A DNA stretch of 64,000 nt, taken from contig RAZA01000021.1 of NCBI GenBank assembly GCA_003612485.1, positions 1 to 64,000 of the forward strand, read 5' to 3'. A program made the position numbers and the translations under genes. This DNA is from a bacterium D16-50 (GTDB lineage: Bacteria; Bacillota; Clostridia; Lachnospirales; Lachnospiraceae). Below the pieces are notes generated by a model that was not told where the DNA came from, ran no database searches, and saw only the letters and a list, made by a program, of their open reading frames with translations. This document shows, piece by piece, positions 44,676-53,979 of the stretch; position 1 is the first letter of the stretch; the number at the start of each line of letters is the position of its first letter.

Positions 44676-44800
44676 AAAGGGCAGGGGGTGAGTCAAAGGT
44701 GAGTCAAAACGGGCTAAAACAACCTCTGAAATGCGAAAAAACCCCGAGCCTGCACTATTCGCAAAGCCCGGGATTCTTAAAGGGGAGGATTAAGTATTAT
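44675..44800. repeat. Right end (att-like direct repeat) of the integrated element
   Basis: AAAAGGGCAGGGGGTGAGT (44675-44693) duplicates 38669-38687. GTGAGTCAAA occurs twice in tandem (about 44688-44707), perhaps arm sites for the integrase. The following block matches the left end imperfectly. The gene-free stretch continues to 45022 and holds the promoter of the next gene, with nothing else recognised. Confidence 0.65.
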
Positions 44801-44907
44801 CTTTATCCTTTGTACCATCAAAGGAGGGGTTCCTTGACATTGAATAGTGTTGCACGAAAAAAGATATTTATACACGGGGATATCATTTTATAGAAAAAAT
44901 TTTTCTG

Positions 44908-44936
44908 TTGTGCAAAAGGACATTCTGTTATATACT
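44908..44936 (+). promoter_or_regulatory. Promoter of the SEC-C gene
   Basis: TTGTGC (44908-44913), 17 bases, TATACT (44931-44936). The -35 box is poor. Start codon at 45023. Confidence 0.5.
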
Positions 44937-45022
44937 GATAATGGCGACGGTTGTTTTGGAGAGTCCTGCCGGACGCGGTGTGGGCGATCCGGTGCGATAA
45001 AAAAAGAAGGTGGTGTATCGAT

Positions 45023-45544
45023 ATGGCATTATTGGAGCAGTGGAGAAGCATTGCATATGACGAATCTGTAGGAAAGGATAAGCTGCAGAGGCTGTGGGCG
45101 TCTTATTTTCAGGAGGAGAAGGAGATATATGCCCAGCTTTTGAAGAACCCGGAGGAAGTGGTGACGGGGACGGTGAAAGAGCTGGCGGACAAGTATCAGG
45201 TGTCTCTCATGACCATGACCGGTTTCCTTGACGGCATCAACGACAGTCTGGTGGAGTCCAATCCCATCGAGGAGATGGAGGAGGACACGCAGGTGAACCT
45301 TGGTTTTCACAAGGAGAGTCTGTATAAGAACATGGTGGCGGCGGAGGCCGACTGGCTGTACAATCTGGAGGAGTGGAAGGACATTTTCGACGAGGAGACA
45401 AGGAAGGCGCTCTACAAGGAGCAGAAGGCTTCCACCACCATCGTGAAGGAGGCCAAGGTATATCCCAACGATCCTTGTCCCTGCGGAAGCGGCAAGAAGT
45501 ATAAGAAGTGCTGCGGCAGAGTCTCCAAGGATGCTTCCAAATAG
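45023..45544 (+). CDS. SEC-C motif protein
   Basis: 173 residues, cytoplasmic. The C terminus carries the SEC-C zinc-binding motif ([17 protein letters not shown]), shared with the SecA tail, where it contacts SecB or ribosomes. The rest is helical and acidic ([20 protein letters not shown]). ATG 45023 follows GAAGGTGGTG; the frame is open from 44951. It is a conserved clostridial protein of unknown role and is followed by its own terminator. Confidence 0.85.
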   Translation: MALLEQWRSIAYDESVGKDKLQRLWASYFQEEKEIYAQLLKNPEEVVTGTVKELADKYQVSLMTMTGFLDGINDSLVESNPIEEMEEDTQVNLGFHKESLYKNMVAAEADWLYNLEEWKDIFDEETRKALYKEQKASTTIVKEAKVYPNDPCPCGSGKKYKKCCGRVSKDASK

Positions 45545-45588
45545 GATGGGGACAGCGGTATTATTACAATATGCAGGCAGATAAAGGG

Positions 45589-45616
45589 CTCTTTTCCATA
45601 GGAAAGAGTTCTTTTT
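45589..45616 (+). terminator. Rho-independent terminator after the SEC-C gene
   Basis: CTCTTTTCC (45589-45597) and GGAAAGAG (45601-45608) pair with one unpaired base, followed by TTCTTTTT. Confidence 0.75.
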
Positions 45617-45700
45617 GGTAAAAGTCAAGGCAGGGGCTTTCCATACGGAGGGATGGCGCCTCTCCGGCGGCGGAATAGATAATCGGTAAGGAGCAAAACA

Positions 45701-46120
45701 GTGAACATAGCATCGTTTTTATTGCCCAAGGCGGAGGTGGCTTATCTGCGGGACGATATGACTCTGCGGCAGGGGCTGGAGAAGCTGCGCAGGAGCGGCT
45801 TTACGGCCATCCCGGTCATCGACAAAGAGGATAGGTACGTGGGGGTGGTCAGCGTGGCCGACTTTCTGTGGAACATTCTTGCCTACAATCAGAATCTGGA
45901 AGATATCACCCTGAAGAGTCTGGAGCATTTGACGGTACGGGATTTCCTGCAGAATGGAAAGGTGAAGGCGGCGTGCATCGACACGGCGATGGAGAATCTG
46001 CTGGAGCAGGCCAAGAGCCAGAATTTCGTGCCGGTCATCGACGATAGAAGCGTGTTTATCGGTATTGTCACAAGGAGCGACATCATCAAATATTTCGTGG
46101 ATGGCAGAAAGAATTATTAA
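45701..46120 (+). CDS. CBS-domain pair protein
   Basis: 139 residues made almost wholly of two CBS motifs (about 14-65, GFTAIPVIDKEDRYVGVVSVADFL; and about 80-135, NFVPVIDDRSVFIGIVTRSDIIKYF). Stand-alone CBS pairs bind adenine nucleotides such as AMP, ATP or c-di-AMP and regulate partners. It starts with GTG 45701 behind TAAGGAG. It lies directly before apt and relA, genes of adenine and alarmone metabolism, which fits nucleotide sensing, but no partner is certain. Confidence 0.88.
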   Translation: MNIASFLLPKAEVAYLRDDMTLRQGLEKLRRSGFTAIPVIDKEDRYVGVVSVADFLWNILAYNQNLEDITLKSLEHLTVRDFLQNGKVKAACIDTAMENLLEQAKSQNFVPVIDDRSVFIGIVTRSDIIKYFVDGRKNY

Positions 46121-46146
46121 ATGTACATAGGAGGGGTATACTAGAC

Positions 46147-46671
46147 ATGAAAAAATTGGAAGAATATGTGGTGAGCATACCGGATTTTCCGGAGAAGGGG
46201 ATTATTTTCCGGGATGTGACCAGCGTGCTGCAGGATGCTCAGGGGCTGCGGCTTGCGGTGGACACCATGGAAGAGCTGGTGAAGGATCTGGAGTATGACG
46301 TGGTGGTGGGACCGGAGTCCAGAGGGTTCATTTTCGGAACACCCATTGCCTATAATAATAATAAGCCCTTTGTACTGATCCGCAAGAAGGGAAAGCTTCC
46401 CCGGGAGACGGTTTCCGTATCTTATGATCTCGAATACGGCAGCGCCACCATCGAGATGCATAAGGACAGCATCAAACCGGGACAGAAAGTGCTGATCGTG
46501 GATGACCTGATCGCCACAGGGGGTACTACGGAGGCTATGATCAGGCTTGTGGAGGAGCTGGGCGGCGAGGTAGTGGGCGTTGTGGTGCTGATGGAGCTGG
46601 CGGGGCTGAAAGGCAGAGAGAAGATCGCAGGCTATCGTCTGGAATCAGCGATCTGCTATCCGGGAAAATAA
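46147..46671 (+). CDS. apt: Adenine phosphoribosyltransferase
   Basis: Salvages adenine to AMP with PRPP. 174 residues, normal length. The PRPP loop VLIVDDLIATGGTT is near residue 120, and the family signatures SIPDFPEKGIIFRDVTSVL and VVVGPESRGFIFG are intact. It is 26 bases behind the CBS gene and 73 bases ahead of relA. The apt-relA order is common in Firmicutes. Confidence 0.97.
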   Translation: MKKLEEYVVSIPDFPEKGIIFRDVTSVLQDAQGLRLAVDTMEELVKDLEYDVVVGPESRGFIFGTPIAYNNNKPFVLIRKKGKLPRETVSVSYDLEYGSATIEMHKDSIKPGQKVLIVDDLIATGGTTEAMIRLVEELGGEVVGVVVLMELAGLKGREKIAGYRLESAICYPGK

Positions 46672-46744
46672 TACCGGCAAGGCAGATAGGGTTTTGAGGG
46701 CAGCCCAGGGCGGCGGAGCAGAGGCAGGAAGGCACGGGTAGTCT

Positions 46745-49048
46745 ATGGCAGAAGAGAAGATTGAGGATATTTTTGACGATGGAAAAATGAGTGATTCCCA
46801 TGAATTCGTGAATCCTGAGGAGCTGTATCAGGAGCTCATTCGCTGTGTGCATAAATACCATCCGAGTGATGACATCTCAATGATTGAAAAAGCGTACAAT
46901 ACTGCGGCTGATGCCCATAAGGATCAGTTCCGCAAGTCGGGTGAGCCATATATCATACATCCCTTGAACGTGGCCATCATACTGGCGGAGCTGGAGCTGG
47001 ATAAGGAGACCATCATTGCAGGGATTCTTCACGATGTGGTGGAGGACACTGTCATGAGCGAGGAGGATCTGATCCGGGAATTCGGCGCGGACGTGGCGCT
47101 GCTGGTGGACGGGGTCACTAAGCTGGAGAAGATCCCCCTTTCCACGGGGGTCGACCAGTCCGACGTAAAGCTGGAGATGCAGGCGGAGAATCTGCGGAAG
47201 ATGTTCCTTGCCATGGCCAAGGATATCCGGGTGATCCTGATCAAGCTGGCGGACAGACTCCACAATATGCGCACGCTGCAGTACAAGACGCCGGAGAGCC
47301 GGCAGCGTATTGCCAAGGAGACATTGGAGATATACTGCCCCATCGCCCAGCGGCTCGGCATCAGCAAGATCAAGATCGAGCTGGATGATTTGTCGCTGAA
47401 ATATCTGGAGCCGGATGTATATTATGATCTTGTAGATAAAATTTCCGTGCGCAAGAGCGAGCGGGAGAAATACATCCAGAATATCGTGGACGAGGTCAGC
47501 GAGCATATCAAGAAGGCAGGCATCACAGCCAAGATCGACGGAAGGGTGAAGCATTTCTTCAGCATATACAAAAAGATGAAGAATCAGGATAAGACGCTGG
47601 ACCAGATCTACGACTTGTTTGCGGTGCGCATTATCGTGGAGTCCGTCAAGGACTGCTATGCGGCGCTGGGAGTCATACATGAGATGTATAAGCCCATCCC
47701 CGGCAGGTTCAAGGACTATATTGCCATGCCTAAGCCCAATATGTACCAGTCCCTGCACACCACTCTGATCGGCAGCTCCGGGCAGCCCTTCGAGATACAG
47801 ATCCGTACTTTCGAGATGCACAAGGCGGCGGAGTACGGCATAGCGGCCCATTGGAAGTACAAGGAAGCCTCCGACGGGAAACGGGTGGCGGCTCAGGAGG
47901 AGGAAAAGCTGGTCTGGCTGCGTCAGATTCTGGAATGGCAGAGGGACATGTCGGACAATAGGGAGTTCATGAATCTGCTGAAGAACGATCTGGACTTGTT
48001 TTCCGACAGCGTGTACTGCTTCACCCCCTCCGGGGAGGTGAAGAATCTGCCTGCGGGCTCCACCACCATCGATTTTGCGTACAGCATTCATTCTGCGGTG
48101 GGGAACCGCATGGTGGGAGCCAGAGTGAACGGCAAGCTGGTGACTATTGATTATGAGATCAATAACGGCGACCGCATCGAGATCATCACTTCCCAGAATT
48201 CCAAGGGGCCCAGCAGGGATTGGCTAGGCGTGGTTAAAAGCACTCAGGCCAAGAACAAGATCAATCAGTGGTTCAAGAACGAGCTGAAGGAAGACAATAT
48301 CGTCAAAGGGAAGGAGCTTCTGAATAACTACTGCAAGACCAGATCCGTGAATCTTTCCGATCTGATGAAGCAGGATTATATGAATGCGGTTATGCGTAAA
48401 TACGGTTTTCGGGATTGGGACTCCGTGCTGGCGGCCATCGGCCACGGGGCGCTGAAGGAGGGCCAGATCGTCAACCGCATGCAGGAGCTCTACGATAGGG
48501 AGCACAAGGTGCCGCTGACCAATGAGGAGGTTCTGGCAGGTATCGCGGAGGCCGGTGCGGCATTGGCGGCAAGACCCGCTACCATGAAGACGAAGAGCGG
48601 TATCGTGGTCAAGGGCATAGCGGATCTGTCGGTGCGTTTTTCAAAATGCTGTTCTCCGGTGCCGGGGGATGAGATCGTGGGGTTCGTCACCAGAGGAAGA
48701 GGGATATCCATACATCGGACGGACTGTGTGAATATGATGAATCTGCCGGAGATGGAGAGGGTGCGGATAATCGATGCGGAATGGCAGGCGCCGGAGGACG
48801 CTTCGGAGAAGTATGTGGCTGAGATAGAAATTTACGCCAACAACCGCAACGGCCTGCTGGCGGATATATCCAAGACGCTGACGGAGAAGAATATCAATAT
48901 CCTCTCTATGAACACCAGAATCAGCAAGCAGGGTGTGGCTACGCTGCAGACAGCTTTCGAGGTGGAGAGCCGGGAGGAGCTGAATAGGGTCATCGAAAAG
49001 ATCAGGGGAATTGAGAGCGTGATGGATATCGAGAGGACTACCGGATAG
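46745..49048 (+). CDS. relA: Bifunctional (p)ppGpp synthetase/hydrolase (Rel)
   Basis: Makes and degrades the starvation alarmone (p)ppGpp; ribosome-associated. 767 residues with the full Rel domain order. HD hydrolase (AGILHDVVEDT with the HDxxED motif near residue 97, so hydrolase-competent). Synthetase (VRIIVESVKDCYAALGVIHE, GRFKDYIAMPKPNMYQSLH). TGS (VYCFTPSGEVKNLPAGST). Helical/zinc-finger region (FSKCCSPVPGDEIVGFVTRG). C-terminal ACT (VAEIEIYANNRNGLLADISK). It follows apt; behind it comes a repeat-filled gap of 260 bases before the MBL gene. Confidence 0.97.
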   Translation: MAEEKIEDIFDDGKMSDSHEFVNPEELYQELIRCVHKYHPSDDISMIEKAYNTAADAHKDQFRKSGEPYIIHPLNVAIILAELELDKETIIAGILHDVVEDTVMSEEDLIREFGADVALLVDGVTKLEKIPLSTGVDQSDVKLEMQAENLRKMFLAMAKDIRVILIKLADRLHNMRTLQYKTPESRQRIAKETLEIYCPIAQRLGISKIKIELDDLSLKYLEPDVYYDLVDKISVRKSEREKYIQNIVDEVSEHIKKAGITAKIDGRVKHFFSIYKKMKNQDKTLDQIYDLFAVRIIVESVKDCYAALGVIHEMYKPIPGRFKDYIAMPKPNMYQSLHTTLIGSSGQPFEIQIRTFEMHKAAEYGIAAHWKYKEASDGKRVAAQEEEKLVWLRQILEWQRDMSDNREFMNLLKNDLDLFSDSVYCFTPSGEVKNLPAGSTTIDFAYSIHSAVGNRMVGARVNGKLVTIDYEINNGDRIEIITSQNSKGPSRDWLGVVKSTQAKNKINQWFKNELKEDNIVKGKELLNNYCKTRSVNLSDLMKQDYMNAVMRKYGFRDWDSVLAAIGHGALKEGQIVNRMQELYDREHKVPLTNEEVLAGIAEAGAALAARPATMKTKSGIVVKGIADLSVRFSKCCSPVPGDEIVGFVTRGRGISIHRTDCVNMMNLPEMERVRIIDAEWQAPEDASEKYVAEIEIYANNRNGLLADISKTLTEKNINILSMNTRISKQGVATLQTAFEVESREELNRVIEKIRGIESVMDIERTTG

Positions 49049-49137
49049 ATGTAGGCATCGGGGATGAAAGGCAGGGTCTGGCATAGGGGGCGGCTGCCGG
49101 GGGCGCGGCAGATTCATCGGCGGGCTGCGGGACAGCA

Positions 49138-49264
49138 GAGGATATCTATGGAGGCCGGCGCCTATAGGATGGCAGGATATCTGGAGACCGGCGGTTGTAG
49201 GATGGCAGGATATCTGGAGATCGGCGGTTGTAGGATGGCAGGATATCTGGAGGCCGGCGCCTGC
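49138..49264 (+). repeat. 33-bp tandem repeats, three units plus a partial one
   Basis: Units at 49166-49198, 49199-49231 and 49232-49264 differ at only a few positions and are preceded by a decayed unit at 49138-49165. The unit begins AGGATGGCAGGATATCTGGA. Being a multiple of three it leaves an open frame on both strands, but there is no ribosome site and I do not call a gene. The region lies between relA and the MBL hydrolase gene. Confidence 0.9.
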
Positions 49265-49308
49265 GGGACTGAGACAAGGGGCTGAAGGACAGCCGTGGAG
49301 GATATGGT

Positions 49309-49971
49309 ATGGGAGAGCTGAAGATAGGACGTATGGTGCTGGGCGTATGCCAGACAAACTGTTATTTTGTCTACAGAGAAGATGAGCCATATGCGGTGGT
49401 AGTGGATCCTGCGGACAAGGGACAGAATATTTACGATGCGCTGCGCAGGAATGGGTTTCGGGTGGCGGGGATCCTTTTGACCCACGGCCATTTCGACCAT
49501 ATCTGGGGACTGGACGGACTGCGGGACGCGGCCAATGCCGCCGCGGAGGCGGACGGAGCGGAGCAGGTGAAGGCCTATGCCCATGAGGCGGAAAGGGATC
49601 TTCTCAAGGACACGGGGATGAACGTATCGGCTCAGGCAGGCAGGGCGTGCAGTACCTATGCGGATGTGTATGTGAAGGACGGGCAGGAGATCAGTCTTGA
49701 GGGAATGACTTGCCGGGTCATTGCGACTCCCGGACATACTGCCGGGGGCTGCTGTTACTACTTTGAGGAGGCAGGCATTCTGTTGGCAGGAGACACCTTG
49801 TTTGCGGAGTCCGTGGGCAGGACAGATTTTCCCACGGGCAGTATGGGGACGCTGGTTCGCTCCATCAAGGAGAAGCTGTTTACTCTGCCGGAGGATACCA
49901 GAGTGTATCCCGGACATGGGGAAAGCACTACCATCGGGCATGAGAAGAAATGCAATCCCTTCTGCGTCTGA
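49309..49971 (+). CDS. MBL-fold hydrolase (glyoxalase II-like)
   Basis: 220 residues, cytoplasmic metal hydrolase. The zinc motif HxHxDH is THGHFDHIWG (near residue 60). Further ligands are in ATPGHTAGGCCYYF, LLAGDTLF and VYPGHGEST. The closest functional group is hydroxyacylglutathione hydrolase-like (YcbL/GloB2) proteins, common beside relA in Firmicutes. The natural substrate, probably a thioester, is not known. GTGGAGGATATGGT precedes the ATG. HemZ follows 56 bases downstream. Confidence 0.9.
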   Translation: MGELKIGRMVLGVCQTNCYFVYREDEPYAVVVDPADKGQNIYDALRRNGFRVAGILLTHGHFDHIWGLDGLRDAANAAAEADGAEQVKAYAHEAERDLLKDTGMNVSAQAGRACSTYADVYVKDGQEISLEGMTCRVIATPGHTAGGCCYYFEEAGILLAGDTLFAESVGRTDFPTGSMGTLVRSIKEKLFTLPEDTRVYPGHGESTTIGHEKKCNPFCV

Positions 49972-50027
49972 GGATCTGGCGGGAGAAGAGAGATAGAGAT
50001 GTAGCTCTGGGATAGGAGGAGAATAGG

Positions 50028-51623
50028 ATGTTTGCAGTGGAGCTGGACAGAGAGAATCTTGAATACGACGTGCATTCTCTGGTGCAGGCCTTTTATCCCG
50101 GAGAGCAGGTGAGGGTGCTGATTCCTGAGAGCAGCGCGGAAAAGAGGGCGCAGCTGCAGGACAAGGTTCGTATACGGGTGCGCATGGACCGGTCCGGGGC
50201 GAAGGTGACCATCGACGGAAGAGAATATGCGTGGGAGGGGCCTGATTGGTCTGAGGGCAAGGGCGAAACAGCAGAGGTCAGCAGCGGTGAGCAGAAGGCT
50301 CCGGATGCATCCAAAAAGTTTAAGGACGGCTTCAAGAGCTTTCTGTACCGTACACTGTGTCAGGTGACGGGGAGAGAGCTTCCGTGGGGGAGCCTCACGG
50401 GGATACGGCCCACCAAGATCGCGTATCAGCTGCTGGAGGAGGGGAAGAGTCCCAGAGAGATACTTGCCTATTATAAGGACAAGTATTTTGTCAGTCAGGA
50501 GAAGGCAGAGCTTTCGGTGGACATTGCACAGCGGGAGAGGGAGCTTCTGGCAGGGCTGGGTGCCGGAGCTGCCCGTGAGGGCCTTCCTCAGAGAGAGGGC
50601 GGCAGCGGGGACGGAAAGACCGATGCCCAAAGCTGCAGTGAGGGTGATGTCCGAAGCTGCCGTGAAGGATACAGTCTTTATATTGGGATTCCCTTTTGTC
50701 CTACCACTTGTCTGTACTGCTCTTTCACTTCCTTTCCCATCGGAGGCTATCGCAGTCTTGTAGAGCCTTATATCGACTGCCTGATCAGGGAGATCAGGCA
50801 TGCCGCAGAGTTGATGGAAGGCAGGCGGCTGGACTGTGTCTACATAGGCGGCGGCACGCCTACCACGCTGGAGGCGGGACAGCTGGACAGGCTGCTGACG
50901 GCGCTGAGGGAGAGCTTCGACTTTAGAGATGTAAGGGAGTTCACCGTGGAGGCCGGCCGGGCCGACAGCATCACGGAGGAGAAGCTGCAGGTGCTGCATA
51001 GTCATGGCGTGGGCCGCATTTCCGTGAATCCCCAGACCATGCGCCAGAGAACGCTGGATGTCATCGGCAGAAAGGCCACCGTGGAGCAGGTGGAGGAGGC
51101 ATATAGGCTGGCCAGAAAGGCAGGCTTCTGCAATATCAATATGGATCTGATACTGGGACTGCCGGGGGAACTGGAGGAGGATGTGCGCTTTACCATAGAC
51201 CGGGTGGTGGAGCTGGCGCCTGACAGCCTGACTGTCCATTCCCTTGCGGTGAAGCGGGCTTCCGGTCTGAACCGTATGATTCAGGAGAAGGGCATGCCTA
51301 TGCTGCGGAATACGGAGGAGACTATGCGGATAGCGGCTGAGGGTGCCAAGAAGCTGGGGCTTGTGCCCTACTACCTTTACCGCCAGAAGAATATGTCCGG
51401 AAATTTCGAGAATGTGGGCTATGCGAGAGAGGGAAAGCTGGGGCTTTACAATATTCTCATCATGGAGGAAGTGCAGACCATTGTGGCTGTTGGGGCCGGC
51501 AGCATCTCGAAGCGGGTTTACCCGGACGGACGCATTGAACGCTGTGAGAACGTGAAGGACGTTGCCCAGTATATGGAAAGAATCCATGAAATGATTGACC
51601 GTAAAGAACGGCTTATGAAGTGA
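50028..51623 (+). CDS. hemZ: Coproporphyrinogen III dehydrogenase HemZ (radical SAM)
   Basis: 531 residues. The radical-SAM cluster motif CPTTCLYC is in YIGIPFCPTTCLYCSF near residue 225. An N-terminal ~170-residue extension, including GSLTGIRPTKIAYQLLEEG, is the mark of HemZ against HemN. Other signatures: YIGGGTPTTL and VNPQTMRQRTL. HemZ-type proteins are linked to oxygen-independent heme synthesis, but in many Lachnospiraceae without a full heme pathway their real role is open. The ribosome site is AGGAGG. A strong bidirectional terminator follows. Confidence 0.92.
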   Translation: MFAVELDRENLEYDVHSLVQAFYPGEQVRVLIPESSAEKRAQLQDKVRIRVRMDRSGAKVTIDGREYAWEGPDWSEGKGETAEVSSGEQKAPDASKKFKDGFKSFLYRTLCQVTGRELPWGSLTGIRPTKIAYQLLEEGKSPREILAYYKDKYFVSQEKAELSVDIAQRERELLAGLGAGAAREGLPQREGGSGDGKTDAQSCSEGDVRSCREGYSLYIGIPFCPTTCLYCSFTSFPIGGYRSLVEPYIDCLIREIRHAAELMEGRRLDCVYIGGGTPTTLEAGQLDRLLTALRESFDFRDVREFTVEAGRADSITEEKLQVLHSHGVGRISVNPQTMRQRTLDVIGRKATVEQVEEAYRLARKAGFCNINMDLILGLPGELEEDVRFTIDRVVELAPDSLTVHSLAVKRASGLNRMIQEKGMPMLRNTEETMRIAAEGAKKLGLVPYYLYRQKNMSGNFENVGYAREGKLGLYNILIMEEVQTIVAVGAGSISKRVYPDGRIERCENVKDVAQYMERIHEMIDRKERLMK

Positions 51624-51663
51624 TCCGTACAGCGCCGGACCCCCTTTGGGGTCTTGGGCATAT

Positions 51664-51700
51664 AAAAGGCTATCCTCTCTTAAGAGCGGATAGCCTTTTT
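51664..51700. terminator. Bidirectional terminator between hemZ and the minus-strand chemoreceptor
   Basis: AAAAGGCTATCC pairs with GGATAGCCTTTTT around a 12-base loop. A-run and T-run on opposite sides let it serve both convergent genes. Confidence 0.92.
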
Positions 51701-51702
51701 CG

Positions 51703-52644
51703 TCAAGGATTTGTGTCGTTGATGATGGGCGGGACCTGAGAGAGCATATTGTCTATGTCCTCGAACATGGCGCTCTTGGTGGTGCCCAGACGGCTTGCGT
51801 TGCTGATATGTTTGACCACTTCGCCGTATTGTGATTTGATGTTGTCAAAGAATTGGCATATCACCTGCAGCGATTGCTGGGATTCGTTGATGACGTCGGA
51901 GATTTCTGCCTGAACGGAGGAGGTGGTGTCCGCAGCGGAGGTGATCTGGCCGAAAGATTCGTAGGTGCTGTTTACGATACCCACGCCCTGACCCAGCGCC
52001 TGCTGGGATGCCTGAATGCTGCAGCTCAACTCTTTGGCGCCGGATTCCACATTGCGGACGCCGGAGTCTACTTCGTCAGTGAGTTCCTTGATCTCTTTTG
52101 CCAGTTCTCTGACCTTTTCCGCCACGATGGCAAAGCCCTTTCCCTGCTCGCCTGCCCTTGCGGCCTCGATGGATGCGTTGATGGCCAGAATATTGGTCTC
52201 GTCAGCGATGGACACGATCTTTCCCATGCATTTCTGGATTCCGTTGATAGCATTCTGCAGCAGCGTGAAGGTGCTTTCCATCTCGCCATAAGATTTCTGC
52301 ACTTCCACGGAGGTGTTCATAAGGTCGGACACCATCTTTTGGGTGTCTGACACAGTCTGGGAGATATCCTCCCGCACCTGACCGAAACGGCCGGCTGACT
52401 GATTGATATTGGAGAAGGACTGTCCGAAATCCAGCAGCTGGGACTGGAAATTGTCGGCCTCGCTGAGGACGCTGTCGAAGGATCTGCCAATCAGGCCAAG
52501 CTCGAATAGAGATTCAACCTCTTTCTTCGCAAGCTCTTTCTGATAGTCCTTCAGGCTGTTTGTCACGTGAAGGATGGGATATAAGCTATTTTCGTCGTGA
52601 TGTACCTGACCGGACTTATGCTGTCTCTTTTTGGAAAAAAACAT
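51703..52644 (-). CDS. Soluble methyl-accepting chemotaxis protein, partner of the FIST sensor
   Basis: 313 residues, no membrane segment. The signalling hairpin tip is clear ([35 protein letters not shown]). Flanking heptads form the coiled coil. There is no recognisable own sensor domain: the ~60 residues before the coiled coil are too short. I chose ATG 52644, seven bases behind AGGAGGT; two upstream in-frame starts are poorly placed. It lies 60 bases behind the FIST gene in the same operon, so the FIST protein probably supplies the sensing part. Confidence 0.88.
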   Translation of the reverse strand: MFFSKKRQHKSGQVHHDENSLYPILHVTNSLKDYQKELAKKEVESLFELGLIGRSFDSVLSEADNFQSQLLDFGQSFSNINQSAGRFGQVREDISQTVSDTQKMVSDLMNTSVEVQKSYGEMESTFTLLQNAINGIQKCMGKIVSIADETNILAINASIEAARAGEQGKGFAIVAEKVRELAKEIKELTDEVDSGVRNVESGAKELSCSIQASQQALGQGVGIVNSTYESFGQITSAADTTSSVQAEISDVINESQQSLQVICQFFDNIKSQYGEVVKHISNASRLGTTKSAMFEDIDNMLSQVPPIINDTNP

Positions 52645-52704
52645 CTTCATACCTCCTGGCCTGCTCTGACAGGCCCCATAATCTGTTGATTTCTGATACA
52701 TTGT

Positions 52705-53760
52705 CTATTCAAACACAACACAAGTCATGGACTGATTTACGAACTGGTTGTTATGATGCTCTCCGTATCCCACAAAGCCCGCATGGCTGCCCAGAGTTCC
52801 CATCTGCTGCAGATATTTCTGCATGTACCCGCGCTCGCTGAACAGCTTATAACGGAATAGGCAGTTCACGGAAAATACTGCGGAACGCTTGGGAAATTCT
52901 CGGCAGATAGTGTTGATGGTGTTCTTTACAACGGCTTCATAGTCTCCAAGCTCCAGCAGCACCAGCACATCGGAATCGTTCACCTGACGGAAGCATGCCA
53001 GAGAGTTTCCGTTGACCTCCTTGATAGAGACGATGCACATATCATCGCCGTTGATCTTTCCGAAGGGGTTCTGGAAGGTCTGTGTCAGGATCTGCTGATC
53101 TGTCACTTTGAGAATGCTCTGATACACCTGCTTGGCCGGCTTGCCGTTGAGAGAGCCGATTATGTATTTCGCCCGGTCCGTGTTGGACGCGATGAAGCGG
53201 TAGTTGTCAAGCTGATGGTATATGTTTTCTTTGTATGTCTTGACGCGGCCGCCCTGATTCTGAACCACTCCGTAGGCAACTGCGTCTTCGTAGATTTTGC
53301 CATTGGCGGATACCTTGCCTGCGTCTCCTGTTCCGCCTACCAGCTGGATGCCTCTATTCTTCAGCACCGTGTACATGGTGGTCAGCACGCAGGCGTCGTT
53401 TCCGGCGCAGAAGTCGATGCATACGGTGTTGTGGCGGGATGCATTGACCTTTGCCAGATCCTGCTCCAGCCGGCGGATATATTTCACGGGCATGGTAGAT
53501 ACCTGCTCAAGCACGTTGGCAGCGGCGGTGACTCCATCTAAAAAGGCGATGACGCCCACTCCGTTCTCATTGATTCTCGTATCATAGCTCATGCCGATGC
53601 ATCCGATGCTGGGGACAGCGGGATAAAGCTTCTCCAAGGTTCTGACATGATCTTCAAACTGGGTATTGTTTGACAAAAGCATGATGAATTGGGGCTTTTC
53701 CAGACCGCGAACCGCTTCCGCAAGATTTCCGTTGCGGCTCATTCCAAAAAATTGCCTCAT
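52705..53760 (-). CDS. FIST-domain sensor protein (FIST N + FIST C)
   Basis: 351 residues, cytoplasmic. FIST is an intracellular sensory domain proposed to bind small ligands such as amino acids. N-terminal FIST (about 20-200: FIMLLSNNTQFEDHVRTLEKLYP, SIGCIGMSYDT, LVGGTGDAGKVS). C-terminal FIST_C (about 215-335: NGKPAKQVYQSILKVTDQQI, GKINGDDMCIVSIKEVNGNSLACF). It leads an operon with a chemoreceptor that has no sensor domain. It has its own promoter at 53900-53871. The ligand is unknown. Confidence 0.9.
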   Translation of the reverse strand: MRQFFGMSRNGNLAEAVRGLEKPQFIMLLSNNTQFEDHVRTLEKLYPAVPSIGCIGMSYDTRINENGVGVIAFLDGVTAAANVLEQVSTMPVKYIRRLEQDLAKVNASRHNTVCIDFCAGNDACVLTTMYTVLKNRGIQLVGGTGDAGKVSANGKIYEDAVAYGVVQNQGGRVKTYKENIYHQLDNYRFIASNTDRAKYIIGSLNGKPAKQVYQSILKVTDQQILTQTFQNPFGKINGDDMCIVSIKEVNGNSLACFRQVNDSDVLVLLELGDYEAVVKNTINTICREFPKRSAVFSVNCLFRYKLFSERGYMQKYLQQMGTLGSHAGFVGYGEHHNNQFVNQSMTCVVFE

Positions 53761-53870
53761 GTAGCAGCCTCCTTTTTTAATATCAAGAGTATGATTTCTT
53801 GTTGGTCATTTATGGGCACTGATGTTTTCTGCAATGAATCGTACCGCAAATTTTGACCCTGATTTTTCCT

Positions 53871-53900
53871 ATTATACTGTATAATAAGAAGGAACGTCAA
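53871..53900 (-). promoter_or_regulatory. Promoter of the FIST-chemoreceptor operon
   Basis: On the minus strand TTGACG (53900-53895), 18 bases, TATAAT (53876-53871), about 110 bases ahead of the start codon at 53760. A palindromic TATTATACTGTATAATA covers the -10 box. Confidence 0.7.
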
Positions 53901-53979
53901 CACTTATTATGCATTTCCTGCCTCAAACCCGGAAATGTCTCATGGCGTGCCATGGCCTGCCACGCTTTATATGGCTGGT

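Noticed and set aside
46877..48091. Minus-strand frame of 404 codons opposite relA
   Set aside because: Antisense shadow of a well-conserved gene.
49064..49285. Open frame covering the 33-bp repeats (11-residue repeat protein)
   Set aside because: No ribosome site; the frame stays open only because the repeat unit is a multiple of three.
49758..51587. Minus-strand open frame of 609 codons opposite the MBL and hemZ genes
   Set aside because: It spans two real genes and their gap, with low-complexity Leu/His-rich translation typical of antisense frames.
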